Assembly (NCBI RefSeq): GCF_000716435.1
Contig: NZ_JNWO01000004.1
Coordinates: forward strand, 310,001 to 374,000
DNA length: 64,000 nt
Reading direction: 5' to 3'
Origin: Streptomyces xylophagus
GTDB taxonomy: Bacteria > Actinomycetota > Actinomycetes > Streptomycetales > Streptomycetaceae
The notes beneath the pieces are model-generated. The model was not told where the DNA came from and ran no database searches. It saw only the letters and a program-made list of their open reading frames with translations. Below, in pieces: positions 41,364-49,585 of this stretch (position 1 is its first letter; every line of letters starts with the position of its first letter). The position numbers were made by a program, and so were the translations under genes.

Positions 41364-43769
41364 ATGGCGGGGCTTTCTACCCCTCAGCAGTTTGACCACC
41401 CCACAACCTTCGCAGCCGCAGTCCTGACCGACGACAACCGCGTCCTCGTGATGGTGATCGCCGTCGTGGCACTGGCGGCGCTCGTGGTCGCTGGCATCCT
41501 GGTCCGCCAGGTACTCGCGGCCGGCGAGGGCACCGACAGCATGAAGAAGATCGCGACGGCGATCCAGGAAGGCGCGAACGCCTATCTGGGACGGCAGTTG
41601 CGCACGGTCGGCGTATTCGCCGTGATCGTTTTCTTCCTGCTTCTGCTGCTGCCCGCGGACGACTGGAATCAGCGCGCCGGACGATCGATCTTCTTCCTGA
41701 TCGGCGCGGTGTTCTCGGCGACCACCGGCTATATCGGCATGTGGCTCGCCGTACGCAGTAATGTCCGTGTCGCCGCGGCGGCCCGGGAAGCGACCCCGGC
41801 GGAAGGTGAGCCCGAAAAGGATCTCACCGCCGTCTCGCACAAAGCCATGAAGATCGCTTTCCGCACGGGCGGCGTCGTCGGCATGTTCACGGTGGGGCTC
41901 GGTCTGCTCGGCGCCTCCTGCGTGGTGCTGGTGTACGCGGCCGACGCGCCGAAGGTGCTGGAGGGATTCGGCCTCGGCGCCGCCCTGATCGCCATGTTCA
42001 TGCGTGTCGGCGGCGGCATCTTCACCAAGGCGGCCGACGTCGGCGCCGACCTGGTCGGCAAGGTCGAGAAGGGCATTCCGGAGGACGACCCGCGCAACGC
42101 CGCGACCATCGCCGACAACGTGGGCGACAACGTCGGCGACTGCGCGGGCATGGCGGCCGACCTCTTCGAGTCGTACGCTGTGACGCTGGTCGCCGCGCTG
42201 ATCCTCGGCAAGGCGGCCTTCGGCGACTCCGGGCTCGCGTTCCCGCTGCTCGTGCCGGCGATCGGCGTGATCACCGCCATGATCGGCATCTTCGCGGTGG
42301 CGCCCCGCCGGACCGACCGCAGCGGCATGTCCGCGATCAACCGGGGTTTCTTCATCTCCGCGGCGATCTCGCTCGTGCTGGTGGCGGTCGCGGTCTTCGT
42401 CTACCTGCCGTCGTCCTACGGCGACCTCGACGGCGTCACCGACGCGGCGATCAAGGTCAAGGACGGCGACCCGCGGATCCTCGCGCTCGTCGCCGTGGCC
42501 ATCGGCATCGTGCTCGCCGCACTGATCCAGCAGCTGACCGGCTACTTCACGGAGACGAACCGCCGTCCCGTGATGGACATCGGCAAGACCTCGCTCACCG
42601 GCCCGGCCACCGTCATCCTCGCCGGCATCTCGCTGGGCCTCGAATCGGCCGTCTACACCGCCCTGTTGATCGGCCTCGCCGTCTACGGGGCGTTCCTGCT
42701 CGGCGGCGCCTCGATCATGCTGGCGCTGTTCGCGGTGGCGCTGGCCGGCACCGGTCTGCTCACCACGGTCGGTGTGATCGTCGCCATGGACACCTTCGGG
42801 CCGGTCTCCGACAACGCGCAGGGCATCGCCGAGATGTCCGGCGACGTCGAGGGCGCGGGCGCCCAGGTGCTCACCAACCTGGACGCGGTCGGCAACACCA
42901 CCAAGGCCATCACGAAGGGCATCGCCATCGCCACCGCCGTCCTGGCGGCGTCGGCGCTCTTCGGGTCGTACCGCGACGCGATCCTCACCGCCGCCAACGA
43001 CGTCGGCGAGAAGGTCTCGGGACCGGGCGCGCCGCTCAACCTGATGATGGACATCTCCCAGCCCAACAACCTGGTGGGGCTCATCGTCGGCGCCGCGGTC
43101 GTCTTCCTCTTCTCGGGACTCGCGATCAACGCGGTCTCCCGGTCCGCCGGGGCCGTGGTCTACGAGGTGCGGCGGCAGTTCCGCGAGCACCCCGGGATCA
43201 TGGACTACACCGAGACACCGGAGTACGGCCGCGTCGTCGACATCTGCACCAAGGACGCGCTGCGCGAACTGGCCACGCCAGGACTGCTCGCCGTGCTCAC
43301 GCCGATCGCGGTCGGGTTCACGCTCGGCGTCGGCGCGCTCGGCTCGTTCCTCGCGGGCGCGATCGGCACCGGCACGCTGATGGCGGTCTTCCTCGCGAAC
43401 TCGGGCGGTGCCTGGGACAACGCGAAGAAACTCGTCGAGGACGGCAACCACGGCGGCAAGGGCAGCGAGGCCCATGCCGCCACGGTGATCGGCGACACGG
43501 TCGGCGACCCGTTCAAGGACACCGCGGGACCGGCCATCAACCCGCTGCTGAAGGTGATGAACCTCGTCGCGCTGCTCATCGCGCCCGCGGTCATCAAGTT
43601 CAGCTACGGCGACGACAAGAACATCGGGGTGCGCATCGCGATCTCGGTGCTCGCGTTCCTGGTGATCGTCGTCGCGGTGTACATCTCCAAGCGGCGCGGG
43701 ATCGCCGTGGGGGACGAGGGCGATGCCGAACGGACGACCAAGTCGGCGGATCCCGCGGTGGTTTCGTAG
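41364..43769 (+). CDS. hppA: Membrane-bound proton-translocating pyrophosphatase
   Basis: An 801-residue H+-PPase that couples PPi hydrolysis to proton export. About 16 membrane helices. Catalytic motifs: GGGIFTKAADVGADLVGKVEKGIPEDDPRNAATIADNVGDNVGDCAGMAADLFE and the C-terminal GNHGGKGSEAHAATVIGDTVGDPFKDTAGPAINPLLK. The residue after GNTT is Lys (VGNTTKAITKG), which marks the K+-independent class (K+-dependent enzymes have Ala). The stretch GVIVAMDTFGPVSDNAQGIAEMSG is fully conserved. Monocistronic with a long A/T-rich leader. Confidence 0.96.
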   Translation: MAGLSTPQQFDHPTTFAAAVLTDDNRVLVMVIAVVALAALVVAGILVRQVLAAGEGTDSMKKIATAIQEGANAYLGRQLRTVGVFAVIVFFLLLLLPADDWNQRAGRSIFFLIGAVFSATTGYIGMWLAVRSNVRVAAAAREATPAEGEPEKDLTAVSHKAMKIAFRTGGVVGMFTVGLGLLGASCVVLVYAADAPKVLEGFGLGAALIAMFMRVGGGIFTKAADVGADLVGKVEKGIPEDDPRNAATIADNVGDNVGDCAGMAADLFESYAVTLVAALILGKAAFGDSGLAFPLLVPAIGVITAMIGIFAVAPRRTDRSGMSAINRGFFISAAISLVLVAVAVFVYLPSSYGDLDGVTDAAIKVKDGDPRILALVAVAIGIVLAALIQQLTGYFTETNRRPVMDIGKTSLTGPATVILAGISLGLESAVYTALLIGLAVYGAFLLGGASIMLALFAVALAGTGLLTTVGVIVAMDTFGPVSDNAQGIAEMSGDVEGAGAQVLTNLDAVGNTTKAITKGIAIATAVLAASALFGSYRDAILTAANDVGEKVSGPGAPLNLMMDISQPNNLVGLIVGAAVVFLFSGLAINAVSRSAGAVVYEVRRQFREHPGIMDYTETPEYGRVVDICTKDALRELATPGLLAVLTPIAVGFTLGVGALGSFLAGAIGTGTLMAVFLANSGGAWDNAKKLVEDGNHGGKGSEAHAATVIGDTVGDPFKDTAGPAINPLLKVMNLVALLIAPAVIKFSYGDDKNIGVRIAISVLAFLVIVVAVYISKRRGIAVGDEGDAERTTKSADPAVVS

Positions 43770-43982
43770 GCCTTCTTACGAGGCTCCGCTCAACGGGCGG
43801 GCGGGTGGCGCGAGTTGTGCGCGCCGCCCGCCCGTTCCGCATGTGTTCAGGCCCTCGCCGTGAGCCTTCTCTCGCTTGGTGCAAATGGCCCCAAAGACTC
43901 TTCTATCGGACCTTGGGCCCGGGGGTGTCGGCCGTCCGGCGTGTATGTTCCGGGGCCGAGAGCCATGGAAGGGACCAATCCG

Positions 43983-44558
43983 GTGAACAAGAAGCTCGCG
44001 GCCGCACTGTCCGGCGGTGCGGTACTGGTACTGGCGCTGTCGGGATGCGGCGGCAGCGGCGACGACAGCGACGCCAAGCTGGACTCCTGGGCCAAGCAGG
44101 TCTGCCTCGCCGTGCAGCCGCAGGCGAAGAAGATCGAGGCCGCCAACACGGCGATCCAGAAGGAGACCTCGGACAACAGCACCCCGGAAGAGGTCCAGAA
44201 GACCGACTCGCAGGCCTTCCAGGACATGTCCGACGCCTACAAGGCGATCGGGGCCGCCGTGAACAGCGCCGGGGCACCGGACGTCGAGAACGGCGCGACG
44301 AAGCAGCAGAACGCCGTCAAGGAGCTCAACGGCATCTCCACGTCGTACGCCACCCTGAAGGGGCAGGTGGACGCGCTGAACACCAAGGACCAGGCGAAGT
44401 TCGCGGACGGTCTCAAGGGCATCGCGACCTCGCTGGACAAGCTCAGCACGAGCGGGAACGACGCCCTGAAGACCCTCGAAGGGGGCGATGTCGGCAAGGC
44501 GATGACCAAGCAGGCGGCCTGCAAGTCGGCGTCCGCGTCGGCCTCGTCGTCGGCCTGA
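43983..44558 (+). CDS. Small secreted lipoprotein
   Basis: A 191-residue protein with signal peptide and lipobox VLALSGCGG at about residues 17-25. The rest is a four-helix, Ala/Lys/Asp-rich extracytoplasmic domain (LDSWAKQVCLAVQPQAKKIEAANTAIQKE, KGIATSLDKLSTSGNDALKTLEGGDVGKAMTKQAACKSASASASSSA). Two further cysteines are probably a disulfide. GTG start with GGAAGGGA ahead; an ATG 18 bases upstream is in frame but lacks an RBS. Common small lipoprotein of streptomycetes; the function is unknown. Confidence 0.8.
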   Translation: MNKKLAAALSGGAVLVLALSGCGGSGDDSDAKLDSWAKQVCLAVQPQAKKIEAANTAIQKETSDNSTPEEVQKTDSQAFQDMSDAYKAIGAAVNSAGAPDVENGATKQQNAVKELNGISTSYATLKGQVDALNTKDQAKFADGLKGIATSLDKLSTSGNDALKTLEGGDVGKAMTKQAACKSASASASSSA

Positions 44559-44642
44559 CCCCACCCGGGGAACGGCATCTCCTGGAGGCGTCCCCTGATA
44601 AGTCGTCTCCCGTAGGCAGCGATCTTTCAGTTGCTGAAAGAT

Positions 44643-44668
44643 GCCCCGGTACGCGTGCGTGCCGGGGC
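44643..44668. terminator. Terminator after the lipoprotein gene
   Basis: Twelve-bp stem with one wobble, arms 44643-44654 and 44657-44668 (GCCCCGGTACGC and near complement). It lies 85 bases past the lipoprotein stop and before the methyltransferase gene. Confidence 0.7.
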
Positions 44669-44716
44669 CTTCGCATGGGCGGGCGCGTTGTCGGTCCGAG
44701 CGGCCACAATGGAGGT

Positions 44717-46237
44717 GTGAGTAACTCCAGCCTGCCCACTCTGCCCGCATCCGACCGCCCGGAGGTCGCCGCCCGGCTCCGGGACGCCCTGCTCGGCGCC
44801 GCCTTCACCGCCGACGGACTGCTCGAACTGCTCGGCGCCCCCGCATACGCGGCGCTGGCCCGCAGCGAGACCGTGCCGGCACTCCGGGCGACCCGGGGCG
44901 ACACCCCGCTGGAGACGCTGATCCGGCTGTTCCTGCTCCAGCAGCCCGTGCCGCACGCACGCGTGGCGGACGTGCTGCCCGTCGCCGAGTGCGTGGCGAG
45001 CGGATGGCTGGTGTCCGTGGGCGGCGACGAGATCGCCGCGACCGTGGACGTACGGCCGTACGGCGGGCCCGACGGCGAGGACTGGTTCATCGTGTCGGAC
45101 CTGGGGTGCGCGGTCGGCGGAGCCGGCGGCATCGGCAGCCGGGAGGAAGGCGTCGTCCTCGGGGTGGGCGGCGCGTCCACGACCCTCGCGGGCATCACCG
45201 TACGGACGCCGGTCTCCGCCGCACTCGACCTCGGCACCGGCTCCGGCATCCAGGCACTGCACGCGGCACAGCACGCCACGCGCGTGACGGCCACCGACGT
45301 CAACCCGCGCGCCCTGCACATCACCGCGCTCACCCTGGCGCTCTCCGGCGCACCGGCCGCCGACCTGCGCGAGGGCTCGCTGTTCGAGCCGGTCAGGGAC
45401 GACGAGACGTACGACCTGATCGTGTCGAACCCGCCGTTCGTGATCTCGCCGGGTGCCCGGCTCACCTACCGCGACGGCGGGATGGGCGGGGACGATCTGT
45501 GCCGGTCGCTCGTTCAGGAGGCGGGGGAGCGGCTGCGCGAGGGCGGATTCGCGCAGTTCCTCGCCAACTGGCAGCACGTGGAGGGGGAGGACTGGCAGGA
45601 CAGGCTCAGGTCGTGGGTGCCGCGCGGATGCGACGCGTGGATCGTGCAGCGCGAGGTCCAGGACGTCACGCAGTACGCCGAGTTGTGGCTCAGGGACGCC
45701 GGCGACCACCGGGGTGACACGGCCGCGTACGAGGCGCTCTACGACGCGTGGCTCGACGAGTTCGAGGCGCGCAAGGTCAAGGCCGTGGGCTTCGGCTGGA
45801 TCACCCTGCGCAGGACGGGATCCGACACGCCCTCGATCACCGTCGAGGAGTGGCCGCACTCGGTCGAACAGCCCCTCGGTGACACCGTGCGCGTGCACTT
45901 CGACCGCGTCGACTATCTGCGCGCCCACGACGACGCGTCCCTGCTCGCCGCCCACTTCAAGCTGGCCGACGAAGTCATCCAGGAACAGGTCGGCCTGCCC
46001 GGCGCCGAGGACCCCGAGCACGTCGTGCTCCGTCAGCACCGCGGCATGCGCCGGGCGACCAAGGTCGACACGGTCGGCGCGGGCTTCGCCGGCGTGTGTG
46101 ACGGCACGTTGAGCGCGGGCCGCATCCTGGACGCCATCGCCCAACTCGTCGGCGAGGACCCGGTCCTGCTCCGCGACCGGACGCCGGCGCAGATCCGGTT
46201 GCTGGTGGAGCAGGGGTTCCTGGAGCCGGTGGGGTGA
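44717..46237 (+). CDS. SAM-dependent methyltransferase of the N5-glutamine/adenine (NPPF) type
   Basis: A 506-residue protein. N-terminal 170 residues are a helical/small-domain region (PEVAARLRDALLGAAFTADGLLELLG). The Rossmann core has motif I AALDLGTGSGIQALHAA at about 173, motif II VTATDVNPRALHIT, and motif IV YDLIVSNPPFVISPGA, characteristic of HemK/PrmC and RlmG-type methyltransferases. The C-terminal 200 residues are an actinobacterial extension. It probably methylates RNA or a protein glutamine. The GTG is placed only two bases after GGAGG, so a start slightly different from 44717 is possible. Confidence 0.83.
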   Translation: MSNSSLPTLPASDRPEVAARLRDALLGAAFTADGLLELLGAPAYAALARSETVPALRATRGDTPLETLIRLFLLQQPVPHARVADVLPVAECVASGWLVSVGGDEIAATVDVRPYGGPDGEDWFIVSDLGCAVGGAGGIGSREEGVVLGVGGASTTLAGITVRTPVSAALDLGTGSGIQALHAAQHATRVTATDVNPRALHITALTLALSGAPAADLREGSLFEPVRDDETYDLIVSNPPFVISPGARLTYRDGGMGGDDLCRSLVQEAGERLREGGFAQFLANWQHVEGEDWQDRLRSWVPRGCDAWIVQREVQDVTQYAELWLRDAGDHRGDTAAYEALYDAWLDEFEARKVKAVGFGWITLRRTGSDTPSITVEEWPHSVEQPLGDTVRVHFDRVDYLRAHDDASLLAAHFKLADEVIQEQVGLPGAEDPEHVVLRQHRGMRRATKVDTVGAGFAGVCDGTLSAGRILDAIAQLVGEDPVLLRDRTPAQIRLLVEQGFLEPVG

Positions 46238-46275
46238 GTGGTGCTGGTGGAGTGAGTGGTGCTGGTGGAGTGAGT
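46236..46275 (+). repeat. Short tandem repeat after the methyltransferase gene
   Basis: The 18-base unit GTGAGTGGTGCTGGTGGA is repeated twice with a partial third copy beginning at about 46271. Only the first bases overlap the stop of the preceding gene (TGA). It is likely a slippage product; no gene effect is evident. Confidence 0.7.
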
Positions 46276-46708
46276 GGTGTCGGCGGCTGACCGGCGCCGG
46301 GTGGCGGCCAGTTGCGGGTGGCTGACCGTTTCCCGGGGGCGGAGCGGGCCCCTCGCTCTTGGCCGACTGGCTGTTCCCGGGCGGGCGTTGCTCTCGATCT
46401 CGGCCGGCGCCTGCCTCTGCTGACCGGCTGATCGTGGTTCGGGGGTCGGCCTATCTCGCCGTCGATCGTTCCTACGGCCGGCCCGTCCCTCGCGCCTCCG
46501 CCCACCCGCCGTACGGCACCCCGGATTCCCCTCCCGCCCCTGTCACGCCTGAGGCCTCCCCGTACCACTGAGCCGCGTGTGTCCACATCAACCGGGATTG
46601 TTCGGATCGGTGCGGAAAAGCCCTCCTGTCAGTGGCGGGTGCGAGGCTACCTTCGAAGACAGGTTCCACGCGTCCTCGGGGGAGGCGCGCCGTCTCGGGG
46701 GAGGCGTG
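46276..46708. promoter_or_regulatory. Non-coding region upstream of the Ser/Thr kinase gene
   Basis: About 430 bases without a credible gene. Frames on the minus strand here are poor and lack starts. It should contain the promoter of the kinase gene; no specific element is recognisable. Confidence 0.5.
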
Positions 46709-49042
46709 ATGGCTGGGGATACGCCGGAGCAGGGCGAAGGCAGGGTCATCAACGGGCGCTACCGGCTGCTGCGCACGCTCGGCGCGGGCGGCATGGGGCG
46801 CGTATGGCTCGCGTACGACGAGGAGTTGGCCTGCGAGGTCGCCGTCAAGGAGATCTCGCTGCCGGACGTGCCGGGGGACGTCGGCGAGCGCGCGCAGCGC
46901 ATCGCGCGGGCCCGCAGCGAGGCCCGGCACGCGGCCCGGCTGCGCGGCCATCCGCATGTGGCGACCGTGCACGACGTGGTGATCCACGAGGGCCTGCCCT
47001 GGATCGTCATGGAGTACGTCCCGGACGGCGTCGACCTCCAGGTGGTCGTACGGCGTTCCGGACCGCTGCCGCCCGCGCGGGTGGCCCGTATCGGACTCGC
47101 CGTCCTCGACGCGCTCACCGCAGGGCACCGCATCGGCATCCTGCACCGCGATGTGAAACCGGCCAACATCCTTCTGGCGCCGAACGCTTCGGGCGATCCG
47201 TACGCGCGCGTGCTGCTCACCGACTACGGCATCGCCCTCCAGCCCGAGTCCCGCGAACCCCGGCTCACCGCCACCGCGGGCATCCTCGGCACACCCGGCT
47301 ACCTCGCCCCGGAGCGGGCCCGCGGCGAGCCGCCGACCCCGGCCGCCGACCTGTTCTCCCTGGGCGCCACGCTGTACGCCGCCGTCGAGGGCCGCGGCCC
47401 CTTCGACCGCCACGGCGACTACGCGACCCTCACCGCCCTGCTCGGCGAGGAGCCCACGCCCGCCGTCCGCGCGGGTGAACTGGCGCCCGTACTTCAGGGG
47501 TTGCTGGTCAAGGACCCGGTGCTGAGGTCGACACCGGAGACGGCGGCACACGGGTTGGAGCGGGTGGCGCGGCCGGTCGGTCACACACCGGGGAGCCCGC
47601 CTGCGCCGGAGGGCTTCGGCCCGACGCCGGACGGTTTCGGTCCGGCGGGCGGTAGTTGGCCCACGCCCGATCAACCGCAGGGCCCCGCTGCCGACGGTCC
47701 GCCCGGCTACGTCACCAGCGGGCCGAGGGGGCAAGCCGCAGGTGGTCCGCCCGGATACGCGGCGGCCGGTCCCTATGTGGGCGGCCCCTACGCCCCGCAG
47801 ACACCGGGAGGGTCCGGGGCCACCCCTCAGGGCCCGGCGCCCTACGGTGACCGGCCCGCGGCCCTCCTCGGGGGCTCCACGCCGCCGGGCCGACCCACCC
47901 CGCAGACACCCGGCGCCCCACCGACCCCCAACACACCGAACACCCCGGCCGGCGCCGTGTCGCCGTACGACCCCCAGGGGCAGGCCGGTTCGGGCGGCGC
48001 GTACGGCCAGTGGAACCCGTACGCGAACAGCCCCACGATGTCCTACCAGGGCGCCTATCAGAGCAGCGCGCCTGCGCCGCCCTACGCGGGCGGCCAGGGT
48101 CCGACGTATCCGGGCGGTCCGGGGTCTGTCGGGGGCGGTCCGCCGGGCGGTGGGCGGCGGCGTCGGATGCCGGTCGGGGCGGTGCTCGCGCTAGTGGTGG
48201 CCGTCGCGCTGGTGATCGCCGGCGGGGTGTGGGCGGCGAACTCGCTGACCGGCGGCAAGGACACGGCGGCGACGAAGAAGGCGTCCCCGTCCGCGTCGTC
48301 GTCGCCGACGGGCTCCGCGTATCCGTACGGCGAGGATGTGGGGCTCAAGAAGGCGCTGCAGACCGGCGATTGCGTGCACGCGGTGTGGACCGGGACGGCG
48401 TTCGCGTCGCGGCCCAACCTGGGGGTCGTGAGCTGCGCGCACGACGATCCGGACGGCCAGGTGATGGCGGTCGACACGGCGAGCGACTTCGCCGACGCCC
48501 GCGACCACGGTGCCGAGCGGTGCGCGGGCAAGGCGAAGGCGGCCGCCGACTCCCTGGCCGACGCGGACGTCTACGCCCTCACACCGACGGAAGCGGGCTT
48601 CGGGGCGGCCGGGGGCGGTACGGCGTGTCTCGTACTCGGCCGTCATGTGCCGATCGGCGGCGAGATAGGGCGCTTCCGCAACACCGAGTCGAACGTGTGG
48701 ACCACCGAGATGAGCGTCGGCGACTGCTGGTTGTACGTCGACCACAAGACCTACTTCACCGCGACCCTGACCGACTGTGCCGATCAGCACACCGACCAGG
48801 TGATCGGTTTCGCGACGGCCCCGCGGACGATGACGTTCGAGGAGGCGCTGCAGCAGGGGAACAAGCTGTGCAGCAACAAGTTCGAGTCGACTTGGGCGCC
48901 CGGATCCGACCGTTCCGTCTTCGGGTATCTGTCCGACGAGAACAACTGGAAGGCCGGATTCAACTCGGTCGTCTGCACCGTGGGGCAGGCCGATCGCTCC
49001 CGGACGACCGGGGCGATATCGTCCTCCGGTACGGCCGCCTGA
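46709..49042 (+). CDS. Membrane Ser/Thr protein kinase with septum-formation-type extracellular domains
   Basis: A 777-residue Hanks-type kinase. Kinase domain at 15-275: Gly loop LGAGGMGRVW, Lys in CEVAVKEI, catalytic loop HRDVKPANILL, metal site LTDYGIAL (DYG instead of DFG), P+1 loop GTPGYLAPE. A Pro/Gly-rich segment of about 200 residues follows, then one membrane helix (GAVLALVVAVALVIAGGVWAA near 495). The extracellular part has two repeats, each beginning with GDC (LQTGDCVHAVW and MSVGDCWLYVD) and a later SCA/DCA cysteine, like septum-formation domains. It senses an unknown envelope signal. ATG at 46709, GGGGGAGG upstream. Confidence 0.88.
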   Translation: MAGDTPEQGEGRVINGRYRLLRTLGAGGMGRVWLAYDEELACEVAVKEISLPDVPGDVGERAQRIARARSEARHAARLRGHPHVATVHDVVIHEGLPWIVMEYVPDGVDLQVVVRRSGPLPPARVARIGLAVLDALTAGHRIGILHRDVKPANILLAPNASGDPYARVLLTDYGIALQPESREPRLTATAGILGTPGYLAPERARGEPPTPAADLFSLGATLYAAVEGRGPFDRHGDYATLTALLGEEPTPAVRAGELAPVLQGLLVKDPVLRSTPETAAHGLERVARPVGHTPGSPPAPEGFGPTPDGFGPAGGSWPTPDQPQGPAADGPPGYVTSGPRGQAAGGPPGYAAAGPYVGGPYAPQTPGGSGATPQGPAPYGDRPAALLGGSTPPGRPTPQTPGAPPTPNTPNTPAGAVSPYDPQGQAGSGGAYGQWNPYANSPTMSYQGAYQSSAPAPPYAGGQGPTYPGGPGSVGGGPPGGGRRRRMPVGAVLALVVAVALVIAGGVWAANSLTGGKDTAATKKASPSASSSPTGSAYPYGEDVGLKKALQTGDCVHAVWTGTAFASRPNLGVVSCAHDDPDGQVMAVDTASDFADARDHGAERCAGKAKAAADSLADADVYALTPTEAGFGAAGGGTACLVLGRHVPIGGEIGRFRNTESNVWTTEMSVGDCWLYVDHKTYFTATLTDCADQHTDQVIGFATAPRTMTFEEALQQGNKLCSNKFESTWAPGSDRSVFGYLSDENNWKAGFNSVVCTVGQADRSRTTGAISSSGTAA

Positions 49043-49137
49043 CGGCTGTCCGCCGCGAATTCACCGGGGGTTGGCCTGCCCGTCGCCCACGGGTGCCAGC
49101 CTCCCGGACCGGGGTACCGGGTCGGGAGGGGACACGC

Positions 49138-49335
49138 ATGGAGAGCGGGCCGGCGATCTTCGCGGGGTTGGTGTTCGCCCTGTTCGGAGGCGCGCTGCTG
49201 CTGTGGACCGCGGTCAGGGCGCGGCACCGCGAACCCGTGGCCCAGGGTGTGAACCCGGTCGCATCGGCGACCCTCGCGAGCGTCGTCGCGGTCATCGCCC
49301 TGCTCCTCGGAACCTGGTGCTTCCTGCACGTCTGA
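49138..49335 (+). CDS. Small two-helix membrane protein
   Basis: A 65-residue protein with two hydrophobic helices (IFAGLVFALFGGALLLWTAV and VASATLASVVAVIALLLGTWCFL) joined by a short polar loop. ATG with GGGAGGGGAC upstream at ideal spacing. It follows the kinase gene by 95 bases. No family recognised. The clear RBS and codon bias make it a real gene in my judgement. Confidence 0.6.
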   Translation: MESGPAIFAGLVFALFGGALLLWTAVRARHREPVAQGVNPVASATLASVVAVIALLLGTWCFLHV

Positions 49336-49585
49336 GCACCGCGCCCGGGGTGCGGCGCAGGTAACCGGGGGATCACCCTCCGGATGGCTCCGAAAAGGCC
49401 GGTGGGGACTCCGGGCGGCAGGAATGGCGGTAGTCGGGTTACCGTTCGAGTGGCCGTTGCGGGCTTTTCCCGTTTGACACGGGGGCGGGATGTACCGTCA
49501 CACTCCGCAGCGTCACCATGACCCGACCCCGGGACCAAGCAGCTCCGGGGGAGGCCCCCAGCGTCGACCGGAGAGAAGAGCGAAG
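49336..49585. promoter_or_regulatory. Upstream region of topA
   Basis: About 250 bases with no gene. It includes TTGACACGGGGGCGGGATGTACCGT (49475-49499), which looks like a -35 element TTGACA with a TACCGT -10 at 18 bases distance. This is a reasonable sigma-HrdB-type promoter for topA. Confidence 0.55.

Noticed and set aside
46236..46275. Possible CRISPR-like or clustered repeats
   Set aside because: Units are contiguous without spacers and only two to three copies exist. No CRISPR array or cas gene is seen in the window.
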